64,000 nt of DNA from Steinernema hermaphroditum (taxonomy: Eukaryota; Nematoda; Chromadorea; Rhabditida; Steinernematidae), in NCBI GenBank assembly GCA_030435675.1, contig CM059622.1, positions 2,914,001 to 2,978,000 of the forward strand, in the 5' to 3' direction. Under the pieces are notes generated by a model. The model did no database searches and was not told where the DNA came from. It worked only from the letters and a program-made list of their open reading frames with translations. Below are positions 46,185 through 57,095 of the stretch, piece by piece (position 1 is the first letter of the stretch; each line of letters starts with the position of its first letter). The translations under genes were made by a program, and so were the position numbers.

Positions 46185-47955
46185 ATGGACGCTTCCGTTT
46201 ATATTCTCACTGTTTTACTAATTCTACATGGATCGGAATCACGAGAACCGACGGAAACCTTAGAAATGATCACCACCTCGCGCTCTGACGACCAAAGCAT
46301 CACCCCAGCTGTGTCTGGGAAGTGCCTAGGTGAGCACACTTATACTACCCAGCCTCCTCTTGAAAAGTGATGTTCAGAGGCATCGACGGAGAGACTCATC
46401 GCATTCAAGCAAGATCTTCGCTGGGCGCTTGGCAATCTGACCGACTACGCGACACTTCGTTTCGGCGTCCAATTGAGCGCCTACAAGTCGATCGGAAGGA
46501 CGACCATCTTCTTGTGGCATTGGTGCGTGCCCACCGACGATGTGAGCGATTCCATTCTTGGCTATAAAGTGCCTAATTTCAGAAAGAGATTCTCGGCCTG
46601 ATGGCTGGAATCGCCGAGAAATGCTCGTTGATAATGGAGAGGTTGGCCGAATTGGAGGAAATGAAAGAAGTCGGATTGATGAACCGCGAGAAGAAGTTCT
46701 CGGACGAAGTGCTCTACCGACGGAACGTCGACCCTCTGGACGTAGGTGGAATGCTCCGGGTCAATGTAATTTCGGACTGCAGCAAATAGAAAACATTTAC
46801 CTGGTTTCGTTGTGGACCAAGAAGATCGTCTTCCTCTACAGTAACCCCTTCAACAAAACTGCCGTCGCGCACTTCTACGATACAAACGAAGGGAAAACGC
46901 CGCGTAGAGTCTTTTGTTTTGTATGTCGAAAGACTGAAAGGAGCTGTCCGGTAGTCCGAGTTTAGAACATCGTCGATGAGATGGATCGGTATCTGTGGAA
47001 GGAGCTGAACCTCACGTTTTTTGACTTCCGGAACGAGCACGACTACATCATGGGAACGGCACTGCTCTCGGTATGAGATGAGCGGTCTTGACGGAGGCTT
47101 CCCTTGTAGGCCATTCAGATGCAGCTGTACAGCGATGTGGTAGGAGGACTTGATACATGGGAGGAGGATCTGAAGCAGGGAGTTCCTAAGACTCAGAATG
47201 CGATCGAAGCACTCATCCATCACCACTACAAGGTTAGTCGACGACGACAGGCCGCTAGACCGTTTGATTTGGAACGTCGCCGAACTGATCGAAAACAGGA
47301 CGCGAGCGCTCGTCGACGAAGAACTGAAGATGGCCAGCGGGGATGGTGTTCTGGGCCTAGAGACTCTTCGGTGGAGACTCGATTCGGTGATATCGACAAA
47401 ATTCAACGATCCAAAGTACGATCCAAAGTGAAAATTCCAAAGAATCATGGCTTTAATCGGTGTTCACAGAGAGAGTTACGGTATCTTCGTGTGGCCGCGG
47501 CAGGGATGTCCCCTCGTCTCGCAACACATCGCCTTGTCCAACTCGACGTCATTTATAAGACTGTCCACAGGAAAAGACGTCAACTTTCTCGTCCACCGCA
47601 CTCGTCTCACAAACGAATCTCTATCAGTCTTTGAGGCCATAAAGGAGAAGAGGGCGGATTTCAGCACCGTCATGTGAGTGGACGATTCCCGGCGGATATT
47701 GTTCCCTTCAGAGATATCGAGACGGCAGGACGGATCATAGTAGAAGTGGATCCCCTCTCGGCGACTCGAATCGCCGCGAACTTCAAGGAGATGGACCTCC
47801 TGGCCGTGCTCGTCTTCGAGAAACCGGAGGACGTGCATAAGTGCGCAACTCTGACCGGATTCGCCCATTTGCGCGCTGAGAGAAAGAAGAATGTTGGATT
47901 CCCTCTGTTTTATAAGGACAAGAACTATGTGATCTATGTATTGTTTGGAATCTGA
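46185..47955 (+). CDS. Large secreted orphan protein
   Basis: It starts with a clear signal peptide (MDASVYILTVLLILHGSESR). Seven or more exons follow: a polar exon (46375-46530, exact frame uncertain), KEILGLMAGIAEKCSLIMER and MKEVGLMNREKKFSDEVLY (helical), VSLWTKKIVFLYSNPFNKTA, NIVDEMDRYLWKELNLTFFD, AIQMQLYSDVVGGLDTWEED, DRLIWNVAELIENRTRALVD, then GVHRESYGIFVWPRQGCPLV and a C-terminal exon (ETAGRIIVEVDPLSATRIAA, FPLFYKDKNYVIYVLFGI). NLTF, NST and NRT sites fit secretion and glycosylation. It is probably a helical extracellular protein of about 450-500 residues, nematode-restricted. Internal exon junctions are not all certain. Confidence 0.6.
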
Positions 47956-48861
47956 GCAATGAGGCCAGTTACAGTAAATGGACTTGAACTGTCCGATAAA
48001 GTCTAAATTGCGGAGGTTTTAGTGCAAGAACCGGTCCTTTCGCTTATAGAAAATACAGAGTTTGGGGTCGAGAAACGGTCATTCATTGACAGTAGTAATT
48101 TTAGGGTCGTTGGAAACCAACGCTCCTAATTTCAGCCTAAAGCTCAAAACAGAAATGCCGACTCGGGTTGATTTCGCAATCGGAGCCGAGCCGCGAGCCG
48201 GCTCCGGCTCGTGGCTCCGGCTCGTTTGCCCGGCTCGGACCACCCGCCTCGGCTCGGCTCGTGAAACCCGAGCCGGCTCCGGCTAGCCGGCTCGGAGCCA
48301 TATATCCGAAAATTGGCTCGGGAGCACGATGTCGCCATCAAGATCAATGTCCAATGTGCGTGCTTTCGAATTACCCCCTCCAACGATCTATTAGCTTATG
48401 TTTTGTTAATTTTATTAAATGCAATTCCTTAATACGCCGCGCTCCACAGGGGATTAAGTGTTGGCCCCTCTGCGCCACGAGTCGATTCTCTTCCCGAGGC
48501 TTAGGTAAGTGTTTCGGCAGCGAATTGGACATGTCCCCTCCAAATGCGATTAGTCCCCAGCGGGCCAGTGGCCGCCGCTCCAAATGTGGCCATTACACGC
48601 GTCGCTGTTTTTGTCCTTTGTTCTTTGCGGTGATCCCCTTTCGGGACGGCGCCCCCGACGACGACTCGATGAATTTCTTATTCGCCACCAAGTTGGCGCC
48701 TCTTCGCGGCGGTGCTCGTTTCCGGATTACTCGTTTCTAGCGAAAACAGTCGGCTTAGGCTTAGCAAGTGGAGATGATGCACTCGAGGGAAAGGACCCAA
48801 TTATGGGATTAGTTGTGCACGCGGAAACCGGCCGGGGCGCGATCTCGAAGGCGCCTCCGAG
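47956..48861. other. Intergenic with GAGCCGG-rich block
   Basis: At 48152-48300 a short block consists of GAGCCGGCTCCGGCTCG words with both orientations interleaved, starting CAGAAATGCCGACT. It could be a miniature element or simple-sequence expansion. The rest up to 48861 is GC-rich and probably the upstream region of the pseudokinase gene. Confidence 0.5.
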
Positions 48862-50471
48862 ATGACTCTATTGCGTGCAGAACCCGTGCGAGGACCAGTT
48901 GACTCGATGTCTTTCCTGCTGAATCTGCTGGACAAGTGGACGCGCCGTCGGGGGTAAGTTCGGAGGCCCCCCTTTTGAAGGCCACAAAACGACTCTTACA
49001 GCTCGAAGACACGGCGCGCCTCTATGGTGGACAACGTATCCGTCGCCAGCGAGGACTCTCTGGACAGCGCCGTCTCCAGCACCTCCAGTGGCGCGTCTGG
49101 CGCCTGGGCTGTCAGCGCCGGGAGCCATCGGAAGCGTCGCATCGACGACTTCCTCCACTCGCTCACCTTCTACTTCAGTTCGTGGCTCGACGACGCCGAC
49201 CTTCAGACGCAACTCCTCGCCAATCCTCGTGAGTCATCCTTCGCCGGGAAACGGTAGCCTTAGCCTTCAGGCGACGCCTTCCTGATCGCGTGGCCACGAC
49301 GACCGGAGGAACGCTCGCCCACTCACATGAAGTGGCACCTGGTGCTGCTCCAGAAGGACGAAGTGATGGTGAAGGTGAAGGTCGTCTGGAGGAAACGTTT
49401 CGTCATCGCCCACGACAAGACGATCGGCCTCGACGAGTTCATCAGAGCGCAGGGGCTTCGCATGCTGGCGCGACCGTGGCATCTTCGCCCTGAGCAGGTG
49501 AGCGCTCACCGGACGGTCAGGACTGTCCCGGTTCAGATCACGCACCAGCTGCCCATCACGCCTAACCTCGCATTCCCACTCGACGTCAGCGTCTTCCCCC
49601 TCGGGAGGATCGCGCAGAGGACGATGAACTTCGACGTCGACAGACGCATCCCCGTGATGACGATGGAGATCGCCGAGCTGACGCCCGAGGCGAAGGCGGC
49701 GCTCCTCGCGGAAGCAGAGCGCTTCCGCCACTTCGGATCGACGTGAGTCCCCTCAAGAGAGCCTCCCTCGAGCCTGGATGATTTCAGAAGAATCTGGCGC
49801 CTATGGAGCGTCGCTAGTCCAGCGGAAAGCGCACTGACTCTTGTGCTCGAGGACATCTTCTATGGAAGCGTCGCCGAATACATCCGCTCATCGCACAGAG
49901 GCCACCAGCAGGCAAGTTCTTCCCCCAGAAATAGCTCTTATCGCCTCTGCAGCTCCGGAACTTCGCCGTTCACATCACCGAGGGATTACGGTATCTCGAG
50001 AAGCGCGGCGTCGTGCACCGACGGCTCAGCCTCGACGTGTGCCTTCTCACCTACGCCCACAACGTTAAACTGGCACTCTTCGGACTCACCGAAGACCGAC
50101 TTGTCGCCGTTGACGACGACCTCAACGACGTCGACCGGTGCCGTTGGGTGCCGCCCGACTGCCTACCGTATATGGATACACCACACCTACCATACGACTC
50201 GTCGTCCATGGTCTACACCTTCGGCACCATGCTCTGGTCGATGTTTCACGGCGCGCTTCTACCCTTCGAGAACGAGCCCGCGGAGCGAATTATGGACCGC
50301 GCCTTTCGTCTCGAGACCCAGCAGCTGTCGATCGATGATAAACTGATGCCAGAGGACGTGGCCACGGTGGCAGTCCGCTGCTGGGACGCTAATCAGTTCG
50401 TGCGCGGACGATTCAAGGAGCTGAAGAAAACGCTTCGAAAGCTGCGGGACCATGCGGAGCAGACGAAATGA
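48862..50471 (+). CDS. SH2-tyrosine pseudokinase
   Basis: Exons are 48862-48953, 49002-49228, then from 49271. A serine-rich N-terminus is followed by an SH2-like domain (FYFSSWLDDADLQTQLLANP, DAFLIAWPRR, KWHLVLLQKDEVMVKVKVV, GLDEFIRAQG) and a kinase fold. The SH2 phosphotyrosine arginine of FLVR reads FLIAW. In the kinase fold the landmarks are altered: HRD reads VVHRRLSLDVCLL, DFG reads LALFGLTED, APE reads VPPDCLP, while the later YTFGTMLWSMF still matches YSFG.LLWE. Thus it cannot be an ordinary active kinase. An intron near 49914-49951 uses a GC donor (CAG|GCAAGT). The closest style is the nematode Fer-like SH2-kinase expansion; JAK-type pseudokinases are an alternative. Probably a scaffold or decoy. 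Confidence 0.75.
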
Positions 50472-50854
50472 TAAGACGGCGAAGAGGCTTTTGTAGATTC
50501 TATTGTAATAAACAGGCGTTTTCTTGCTTTTTATATTCCTATGGCCAGAAGAAAACAGCTCAAGAGAAACGGAGTGATAGAAGAGCAATGGTTGCAATGA
50601 TATGAGGAGATGGAAATCAGTCTCCAAAGTGTAGACCGTCTGCGTTCTTCCTCCCTTATCCATTCACCAGAGCCAAAGCGCTGCAATCGGTCGCTCTTGG
50701 ATCGCTCCGTTTCGATCGGCGCGCCTGGAATCCACCATCTTCACAACAATAGACCGTCAACCCTTTTCCCCCAGCCAACATACAACAAACACAGCGACAA
50801 ATACAATATTCATTCTAACAATGTACAACAAAAAGGTACTATTTCACAACGATA
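50472..50854. other. 3' flank, AATAAA present
   Basis: TAATAAAC near 50506 is a plausible polyadenylation signal for the pseudokinase. No gene. Confidence 0.45.
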
Positions 50855-52309
50855 TCAATAGTGCTGGCCAACAAACAGGGGAACGCCGCAGTAAGTCACG
50901 CCGTAGAGGAAGGGCTTGTCAGCCTTGATGACTTTAGGGTCCGGCATCCTGCCACCACCGGACAAACGCACATACGTGACAGCTGCCGCTTCAACTCCTA
51001 ACTCGTTGATTTCAAACAGAGCCTGAATGTTTTCGAATTGAAAATTGAACAGATCCTAACGATGGAACCTACCTTTTGAATAATGTGGCGTACGTACAAA
51101 GGGAACCCCTCAACGGCAAAATGCATTCCACTCAGATCGGAGCGTGATTCCGAGAAGACCTCCGTCATGCCAAGATTTTTCAGCATCGCCTTGAGGTCAA
51201 AAGATGCTTCGGTCTTGAACTTTGGAATTGTCACGTCGATGAATTCACAACGCTCTCCCGCCTCAATGGTCGATGAGAAAGAGCGTTTCGAAGTGCAGAA
51301 CTTTGTCTTCAAGTCAGAGAGCCGGCCAGATTTGGGAACGACGAAGAAGAAGTCGAATCCATCGAATCCGTGAGCAAACGGGAGACTCGCAAAGGCAAAA
51401 AGCCCATCTTCGAAGAAGTGCCCTCGCTGAGTGCCATGCATCATAAGTACCTGAACGACTTCCTATGGTAGCTGTACATGAGGGCTATTCTAGTTACCTT
51501 CTTCGTTGTGGCGTCTTCGTTGTGAAAGTTCTCCTTGCGCGTATTTTCCCCACGAAATTGCGCTCTGAAGTTCATCTTCAGATGCATCGCATTTACGATG
51601 ACGGCCGTCGTCTCTTCATTGATCACACCCACGTTGAAAACGTTGCGGATTTTCCCTTTGGTGGCCTTCTCGACGAAGTTGTTCAGCTTCTTCACTTGAG
51701 CAGCCGGGTCCTGTTTGAAATCCAACTGATCCACAGTGGCCGAGAAGTTCTCCATAATGGATGATTTGAACGGTTCTTTCAGCTGAAGTTCCTTCTAAAA
51801 CCAAGTGACAGACGATCGTAGATATAATGATGTCCTACCGCAAAGAAGAGCGCCGAAGCCATCGTCAAAGGGTCGCATTCATTACCGAAATATCCGCCAT
51901 ACGCCTTAGAGAGATACTCTGGTATATCGTTAGCTGGCTTTTCGATCGACATCGTTAAGCTCTCCAAAATTCTACGGAACCAAGCAGTCATCACCTCCTT
52001 CGAAATGCCTGGAAACGAGAGCAATTCAAGAACCACTTAAAGCACAATGCATACCGTCAAAAACAGCATCAGAGATCTGTTGACTCGTCTTTCCCTCGGC
52101 TCCGACGTTCACCATCGCCAATGCCACGCCAATGGAGAACGGAGAAACGACGGCAGGCTTGTCGGCTTTGCCATCGAGAGCGTTCAGAGCGAGACGGAAG
52201 AGAGCGTCGTCAATTCGGTTCGGAACGGCGGCTGAAAAGGGGGAAACAGTCGGATATAATGAGGGGAAAATCGGTTACCTTTGCCGTCGGGAAGCGAACC
52301 GCAGTTCAT
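50855..52309 (-). CDS. Serpin (serine protease inhibitor)
   Basis: MNCGSLPDGK starts at 52309. Exons continue with VVSPFSIGVALAMVNVGAEG (family N-terminal landmark), SKEVMTAWFRRILESLTMSI, DFKQDPAAQVKKLNNFVEKA, VGVINEETTAVIVNAMHLKM, FFVVPKSGRLSDL, FIDVTIPKFKTEASFDLKAM, then the reactive-loop exon ELGVEAAAVTYVRLSGGGRM and the C-terminal strands KPFLYGVTYCGVPLFVGQHY. The hinge E.G.EAAAVT has the small residues needed for loop insertion, so an inhibitory serpin is likely. The scissile bond is not obvious; the loop is short and glycine-rich. Without a visible signal peptide it is probably intracellular, as are most nematode serpins. A decayed relative is at 14378. Confidence 0.85.
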
Positions 52310-54200
52310 GTTCGAGCACGTGGTGGACAACTGCAAGGAATTAAATCTAAGTAACAACTAATAATCACATCTTTCACGAAACGGCACGAACACCAGCAAA
52401 GACGATATTGTCCACTCGCCACATGATATGAAATGAGCGATATGAGCGCAGAATAAAAGAGAGGAGCATATTTCAAACGAACAAACAAGCGCTCCACAAA
52501 CCTGCATGATAACACTACGAAAAGCGGTACAGGACGCCCCGTTTTTCGAAATTATGAAATAGAACGGCCTCCAAGATTCTGCCGATCTTGGTGAGAGGAT
52601 CAAGAACGATGACTGTACCCGCGGATTTTGATCTTGCCAGAGAGATAACAAACCTCTCGAAACTCATGCCCGTAACAGTGGTTACGGCGTTCAGAATAGC
52701 CATGGCCATCCTGCCAGTGTTTTTACCCAGTTGGTTGCATGGCCGCGACCATGAATTAGATCACATCAGTCATGACCATGGATTAGATTAGTCCTGCCCG
52801 GTCCCCAACGATCCAATCCTTGTGCCAAACGGGGAACCTCTCGAAGACGCTCCATCTTTCGCACTAAATGAAGAAGTGATGAGATCGGGGATCTTGAGGG
52901 ACCACTGACGGGCACAGATAGCCGTAGAATAATTTGTATAGCGGTCGCCATCGCTTGGCCCATTGACAATGATCACCGGAGCTGATACAGCAGACGACAA
53001 AGAGCTCGCTTTTATGATGCTTGACTAGGTAGATCACTATGCAGCTGGAGCTGGCTCGATTAGCGAAGCCTGAACTTAGGCTTATTTTCAGACAGTTTGA
53101 ACTTTGAACTCATGGTATGATAACGCAAGAAAACGCTGCAGGGCGACCGTTTTTCGAAAATCCCATTTATATTCTAGAAAATTCTTTATTCATTGATTTA
53201 TTCAAGACGCATTGATTGGAGAACATACGAGATAACAGACGAAAACATGGAGAATGCTACGACCGTTCGAAACGGATAAAATGTTTTAAATTTTCAATTT
53301 TTGAGGTCGAGGTTCGGGTACCCGGACACCGCTGGCTGGAACGAACCTCTGACCGCTAGTCATGTTCAATTGACACGTTTAGGTACAACACTCAAATCAC
53401 CGAAGATTATAAATCAAAATCATAGAAGATCCGAATCGTAGTCTGCGCCCGGGAATGCCTAATCACTAACACATCTTTTCCTTTCGCTGCGTTTGGCACT
53501 CTACAGGCGTCCGGCTTCTTTCTTTGCAAACAACAAGTGAAGATTGAGAGAAATCCAAGTGCTTCCTGAATCCAATTTCTCTCCTTGTGCCTAAAAAGAA
53601 TCTCCCTCATCTGAGTGCGAACATAACGGTCCGTTCCCGTCAGCAAGTAACTCTTCGGCGTGGCGTTTGCCTTCCACTCTCGAACGAAATGGTCAAACAG
53701 AGCTACAGTACCAATCTCCCAGAGCGGTGTGCTGTCACACTGCATTGTCAGCACGGTGCAATCTGCACTAAACAGTGTGACCATCACAAGAGCGTTGTTG
53801 TGTTACATATCGAAAGGAAGTCTTTTACGCTATGCGTCTCAATGCCGTTACTTTACACAAAAGCACTTGTTGGGGATAGGGATAGGGCCTTTCCTCGATG
53901 CCTTCGGTGAAGTGTTCTTGGATCTGATATGTTGACGTCGACCACTTTAGCCATTCGAATACTCTTTCATCCTGCCCGTTTCCGGCCTCCCGATGCTGCA
54001 CGCCAACTTTCAAAATCCTGTTTATATCACTTTGTAATTCCAGCCGCCACCGAGCGCGTGCCTGTCCGCCTCCCCTATCGATTCCGCGCAGATTGCCTTT
54101 TTTCGCCGCTGAAAGAGTCCAGTTGCCATGGCGAACAGCCGCCTAGCCTCACTTATTCTAGTCATTTAGCCTAAAGTCTTTGTGAAGTGTTGTTTTCAGC
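52310..54200. other. Uncertain stretch, possible minus-strand exons
   Basis: About 1.9 kb. Minus-strand frames at 52515-52709 (FERFVISLARSKSAGTVIVL) and 53407-53787 (LTGTDRYVRTQMREILF) have protein-like composition but do not join into a model I trust. No repeat recognised. Confidence 0.35.
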
Positions 54201-54743
54201 ATGTGTTCGTCGAGTTTCCCCGATGTGGCCAAGCCTAAGCATGTCCGACTGCTCTTCTTCTTGACTCTGTCCCTCTACGTCTCCTCGAGTGTCGCGTTCA
54301 CATGGTACTCCGAATATATCCTCATCGTGCGGATCAACTTCGGCATCATCTACTACATCATGATGACCTTCGCGATCCTTCTCCGAAAACACGAACTCCT
54401 CATCGTTGGCGCCTTCGCCATATTCAAAACGCTCTTTTCGAGTTTTATGTTCTGCGTTAGTATCTACTATCTGTGGCACGGCGAATATCTCACAGGTACG
54501 GCGAAGCGATGGCTTCCAAAAAGCGGTTTCTTAGCTTTGGAAAATCTCGGTTCTGTCGCCATTTGCGCCCTCTCCCTCTACTATGGATACGTGGCCTACT
54601 TCTTCTACCACTACCATGCTCATCTGAAGAAGGTGGAGAAAGACGCCATTCTGGAGGTCTACGAGAGTATTCGGAGGCAGCAGTACCAGCAGACCACGGC
54701 GCAGCCCAAGGAAGAAAACGGTTCAGGTGACGCATATCCGTAG
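54201..54743 (+). CDS. Small four-helix membrane protein, orphan
   Basis: MCSSSFPDVAKPKHVR is followed by helices LLFFLTLSLYVSSSVAFTW, INFGIIYYIMMTFAILL, LLIVGAFAIFKTLFSSFMFC and LGSVAICALSLYYGYVAYFF, then a helical basic/acidic tail (HLKKVEKDAILEVYESIRRQ) rich in Gln and Thr. A 39-nt in-frame stretch near 54496 (GTACGG..TTAG) is probably an intron, giving LTA joined to LENLGSV. A CATTTAG..TTTTCAG acceptor just before the ATG could be a trans-splice site. Same style as 1185, 12547, 16163 and 56194. Confidence 0.7.
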   Translation: MCSSSFPDVAKPKHVRLLFFLTLSLYVSSSVAFTWYSEYILIVRINFGIIYYIMMTFAILLRKHELLIVGAFAIFKTLFSSFMFCVSIYYLWHGEYLTGTAKRWLPKSGFLALENLGSVAICALSLYYGYVAYFFYHYHAHLKKVEKDAILEVYESIRRQQYQQTTAQPKEENGSGDAYP

Positions 54744-55207
54744 TTTGCACACCATTCGCACTGATCTTCAGCGTTGGCGTAATGGCAGATCACAAGGTAT
54801 TCAAGAAGATTTTATGGATTCTCACAGAGTGTTATTATGAGTGTATTTATAAGTGCGATTCAGTGTGGGTTTTTGTGAGTTGCGATGACTCCTCTCGGCA
54901 ATAAGCGAGTTTTTGATAATAAATATTTTGACAATAAACACCTTGAGCATGACGAGTCCTCGGTAGAGCAGCTGATTGAAGAAAGGGATTGCCTTTGGTC
55001 CGGGTGGAGGCGTTGTGGACCATGCGGAACTTGATCGCTCTGCTTGAGAAGTTCGGGGGAGATGAAAAGCGCGGTCGTTCATGATGGACAGCGTCGGCTT
55101 CAGCGAATTCAGTGTGAAGGTGTATCTCTATGATGGTCGGTGGGTGACGTTGTTGGTCGCACAGAGCGGCGTTGGAAGTGGGGGAGGGGAACTGTGGGAG
55201 GGTTGTT
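54744..55207. other. Intergenic, nothing recognised
   Basis: Contains AATAAA-type signals near 54919 and 54935; open frames on the minus strand lack coding character. Confidence 0.4.
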
Positions 55208-55338
55208 GAGACATTTGAGTCCAAGACATTTGAGTCCCGGATATTTGAGTCCCAGACATTTGAGTCCCGGACACAGAGCTCCGACGAAACGGTAACATTT
55301 GTGTGTGCGTGACTCAAATGTCCGGGACTCAAAATGTG
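55208..55338. mobile_element. Miniature foldback repeat
   Basis: Four units of the type GGACATTTGAGTCCC occur at 55212-55271 and inverted units (GACTCAAATGTCCGGGACTC) at 55311-55335, separated by about 40 bases. The unit is a near-palindrome, as in the MULE arms at 6381. It may be a tiny derivative of the same kind of element with yet another unit sequence. Confidence 0.6.
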
Positions 55339-56193
55339 GAGGAGGGGGGAGGCTCGTTGAGAGCCTATGCTTGGGCAAGGGCGCGGTGGCCGGGTGGCCT
55401 TCTTGGCGAAGCGGTGCAAATACGGCACATTGAATTGATGTACCAGCAAGACTGGAACACCTATCAATGGAGCCAACGACACATTGAGTTCGTTCCAAAG
55501 CGATGAGGTCAACGTCTGCTGGGAAGACTTTTGGCCTCCGCACTCCCCGGTTTTCAACCATCTCGGCTTAGCTTTGTCAGTCCTAAATCAAACAGCCTGT
55601 GCTACAAGCCACGCTAATGCGGATTCCCAGAAGTGCACTCTTAAGACCGCTTAGGGGGAAATCACGCCGGAAGTCACCCCGGGAATCCTGCAGTTTTTCG
55701 CAGTTTTTCGACTTTCATTATTTATTACGCACCCTGTGTACCCCATATATTGATTAAAAATCAACACACTCAACCACCAAACTAAAGAAACAGTCATCAA
55801 GGATTGTATAATCATTGCTAAGCAAACGGTGACAAAGACTGCTGTAGAAGGAGAAAACGCAAATTCACCGTAGAAACAAATTAAGGCAGTAGTTTCAACC
55901 TGATTTTCGGGTAGAGAAACATCGATAAATGCAAGGAGTTGAAAGCTGATTCGTCGAAGAAGAAAAAGAGAACAGTAGTTGTGGGGGGGGAGTGAAGATG
56001 GATTCATGGGATCCGTTGTCTTGGGATCACTTGCGCTGATCCCCTCCCAAATCGTCCGATCATTATAGATGCAAAAATCACCGAAGCGTCAAGGGATTAC
56101 TCAAAAAACTCGTTTACAGCGGATAACCTTCCAATTTCACACGCTCCACACTGTTTGTGGCGCATTTGTTTGTCATTCGTTAACGAAGTGCCC
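55339..56193. other. Intergenic, one hydrophobic frame not accepted
   Basis: A minus-strand frame at 55651-56007 contains STAVFVTVCLAMIIQSLMTV and may be a scrap of the small-membrane-protein family. It has no recognisable start or partner exon. Confidence 0.35.
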
Positions 56194-56774
56194 ATGGACT
56201 TCTCACGTCAGCTCGACTACTCCACCCTCGAAGTCGCCGGAAGGGTGGTCTCCGTTCCAGGAAACGTCAAGCGCGCCTACACCATCAGCTTCTTCATCTT
56301 CCTGGTCAACTGTTCTCCGCTTCTCTTCGTCGACCCGTGGAATCTTGTAATCTTCTCATTGCCGGTCTTCATCGGCGCCACCGAGTTCACTCTTCTTGGC
56401 CTCGCCCTCTTTCGGAACATCCACAGAAAGCTGTTCCTGGCCTCGTTTACCGTATTCATCGGCCTTCTCTCGATGACTCTCACTCAAATGGGGTTGTTTC
56501 ACTTCGCCCAGGCGGTCAAGTATCAATGTAAGTGTCTTGAAACAAGGGAACGTTTGAATCCCAGTGACTATTTGCAGCACTGTACCTGATGGTGATCCCG
56601 TTCGTTCTCTGGAACTTCGCCGGGGTGTACCTCCTGGTCCTCTTCTACTTCTATCGCCTCTACAAATACATCGAAATCGACGATGAAAAGAAGCTGATCA
56701 TGTGCTATGAAGCCGAAAAGAAAGCGAATAATGAAGAGAAGGAGAAAAATGAGGAGAAAAAGAACATCGTCTGA
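56194..56774 (+). CDS. Small four-helix membrane protein, orphan
   Basis: MDFSRQLDYSTLEVAGRVV is followed by helices AYTISFFIFLVNCSPLLFV, NLVIFSLPVFIGATEFTLLG, LFLASFTVFIGLLSMTLTQM. After an intron of about 50 nt (CAAT|GTAAGT..TTTGCAG|CACTG) comes a fourth helix, SLYLMVIPFVLWNFAGVYLL. The tail is very charged (AEKKANNEEKEKNEEKKNIV). Some 40 bases after the stop a poly-A-like run and a half-copy of a transposon begin. Orphan membrane protein of the group repeated across this window. Confidence 0.7.
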
Positions 56775-56887
56775 ATGGAACATGCCTCTGTGAACGTGTG
56801 CGATATAACCAAATGACCGATATGTTTTATTTTATCTCTGTTTTGGGAATAAACCTTTCTTAAAAAAAAAAAAAAGAAAGAAAAAAA

Positions 56888-57095
56888 TAAATCTTTTTGA
56901 AAGTAGCTTATGTTACGATATATGACGACCACAGCGATAGGCGCATTCGGTAGATTAGACCCAAGGATGTGCGTGATTGAAGACTGTCACCGTTCATCAC
57001 ACAATTAATACTATAGGCAGACCGTACATCACTTCGTATTTTGTCATCCCAAGGTAGCAAAAAAATGACCATAAAAATGAATAGACCTCTTTTTT
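56888..57095 (+). mobile_element. Solo terminal repeat of a Tc1/mariner-like family
   Basis: About 200 bases match the long ends of the element at 59862-61141: ATTGAAGACTGTCACCGTTC, GACCGTACATCACTTCG and CAAAAAAATGACCAT are shared. Only one end is present. It lies directly after the poly-A-like run that follows the preceding gene. Confidence 0.7.

Noticed and set aside
48862..50471. True JAK kinase
   Set aside because: No FERM domain precedes the SH2-like region and no second, active kinase domain follows; a Fer-like pseudokinase is the simpler reading.
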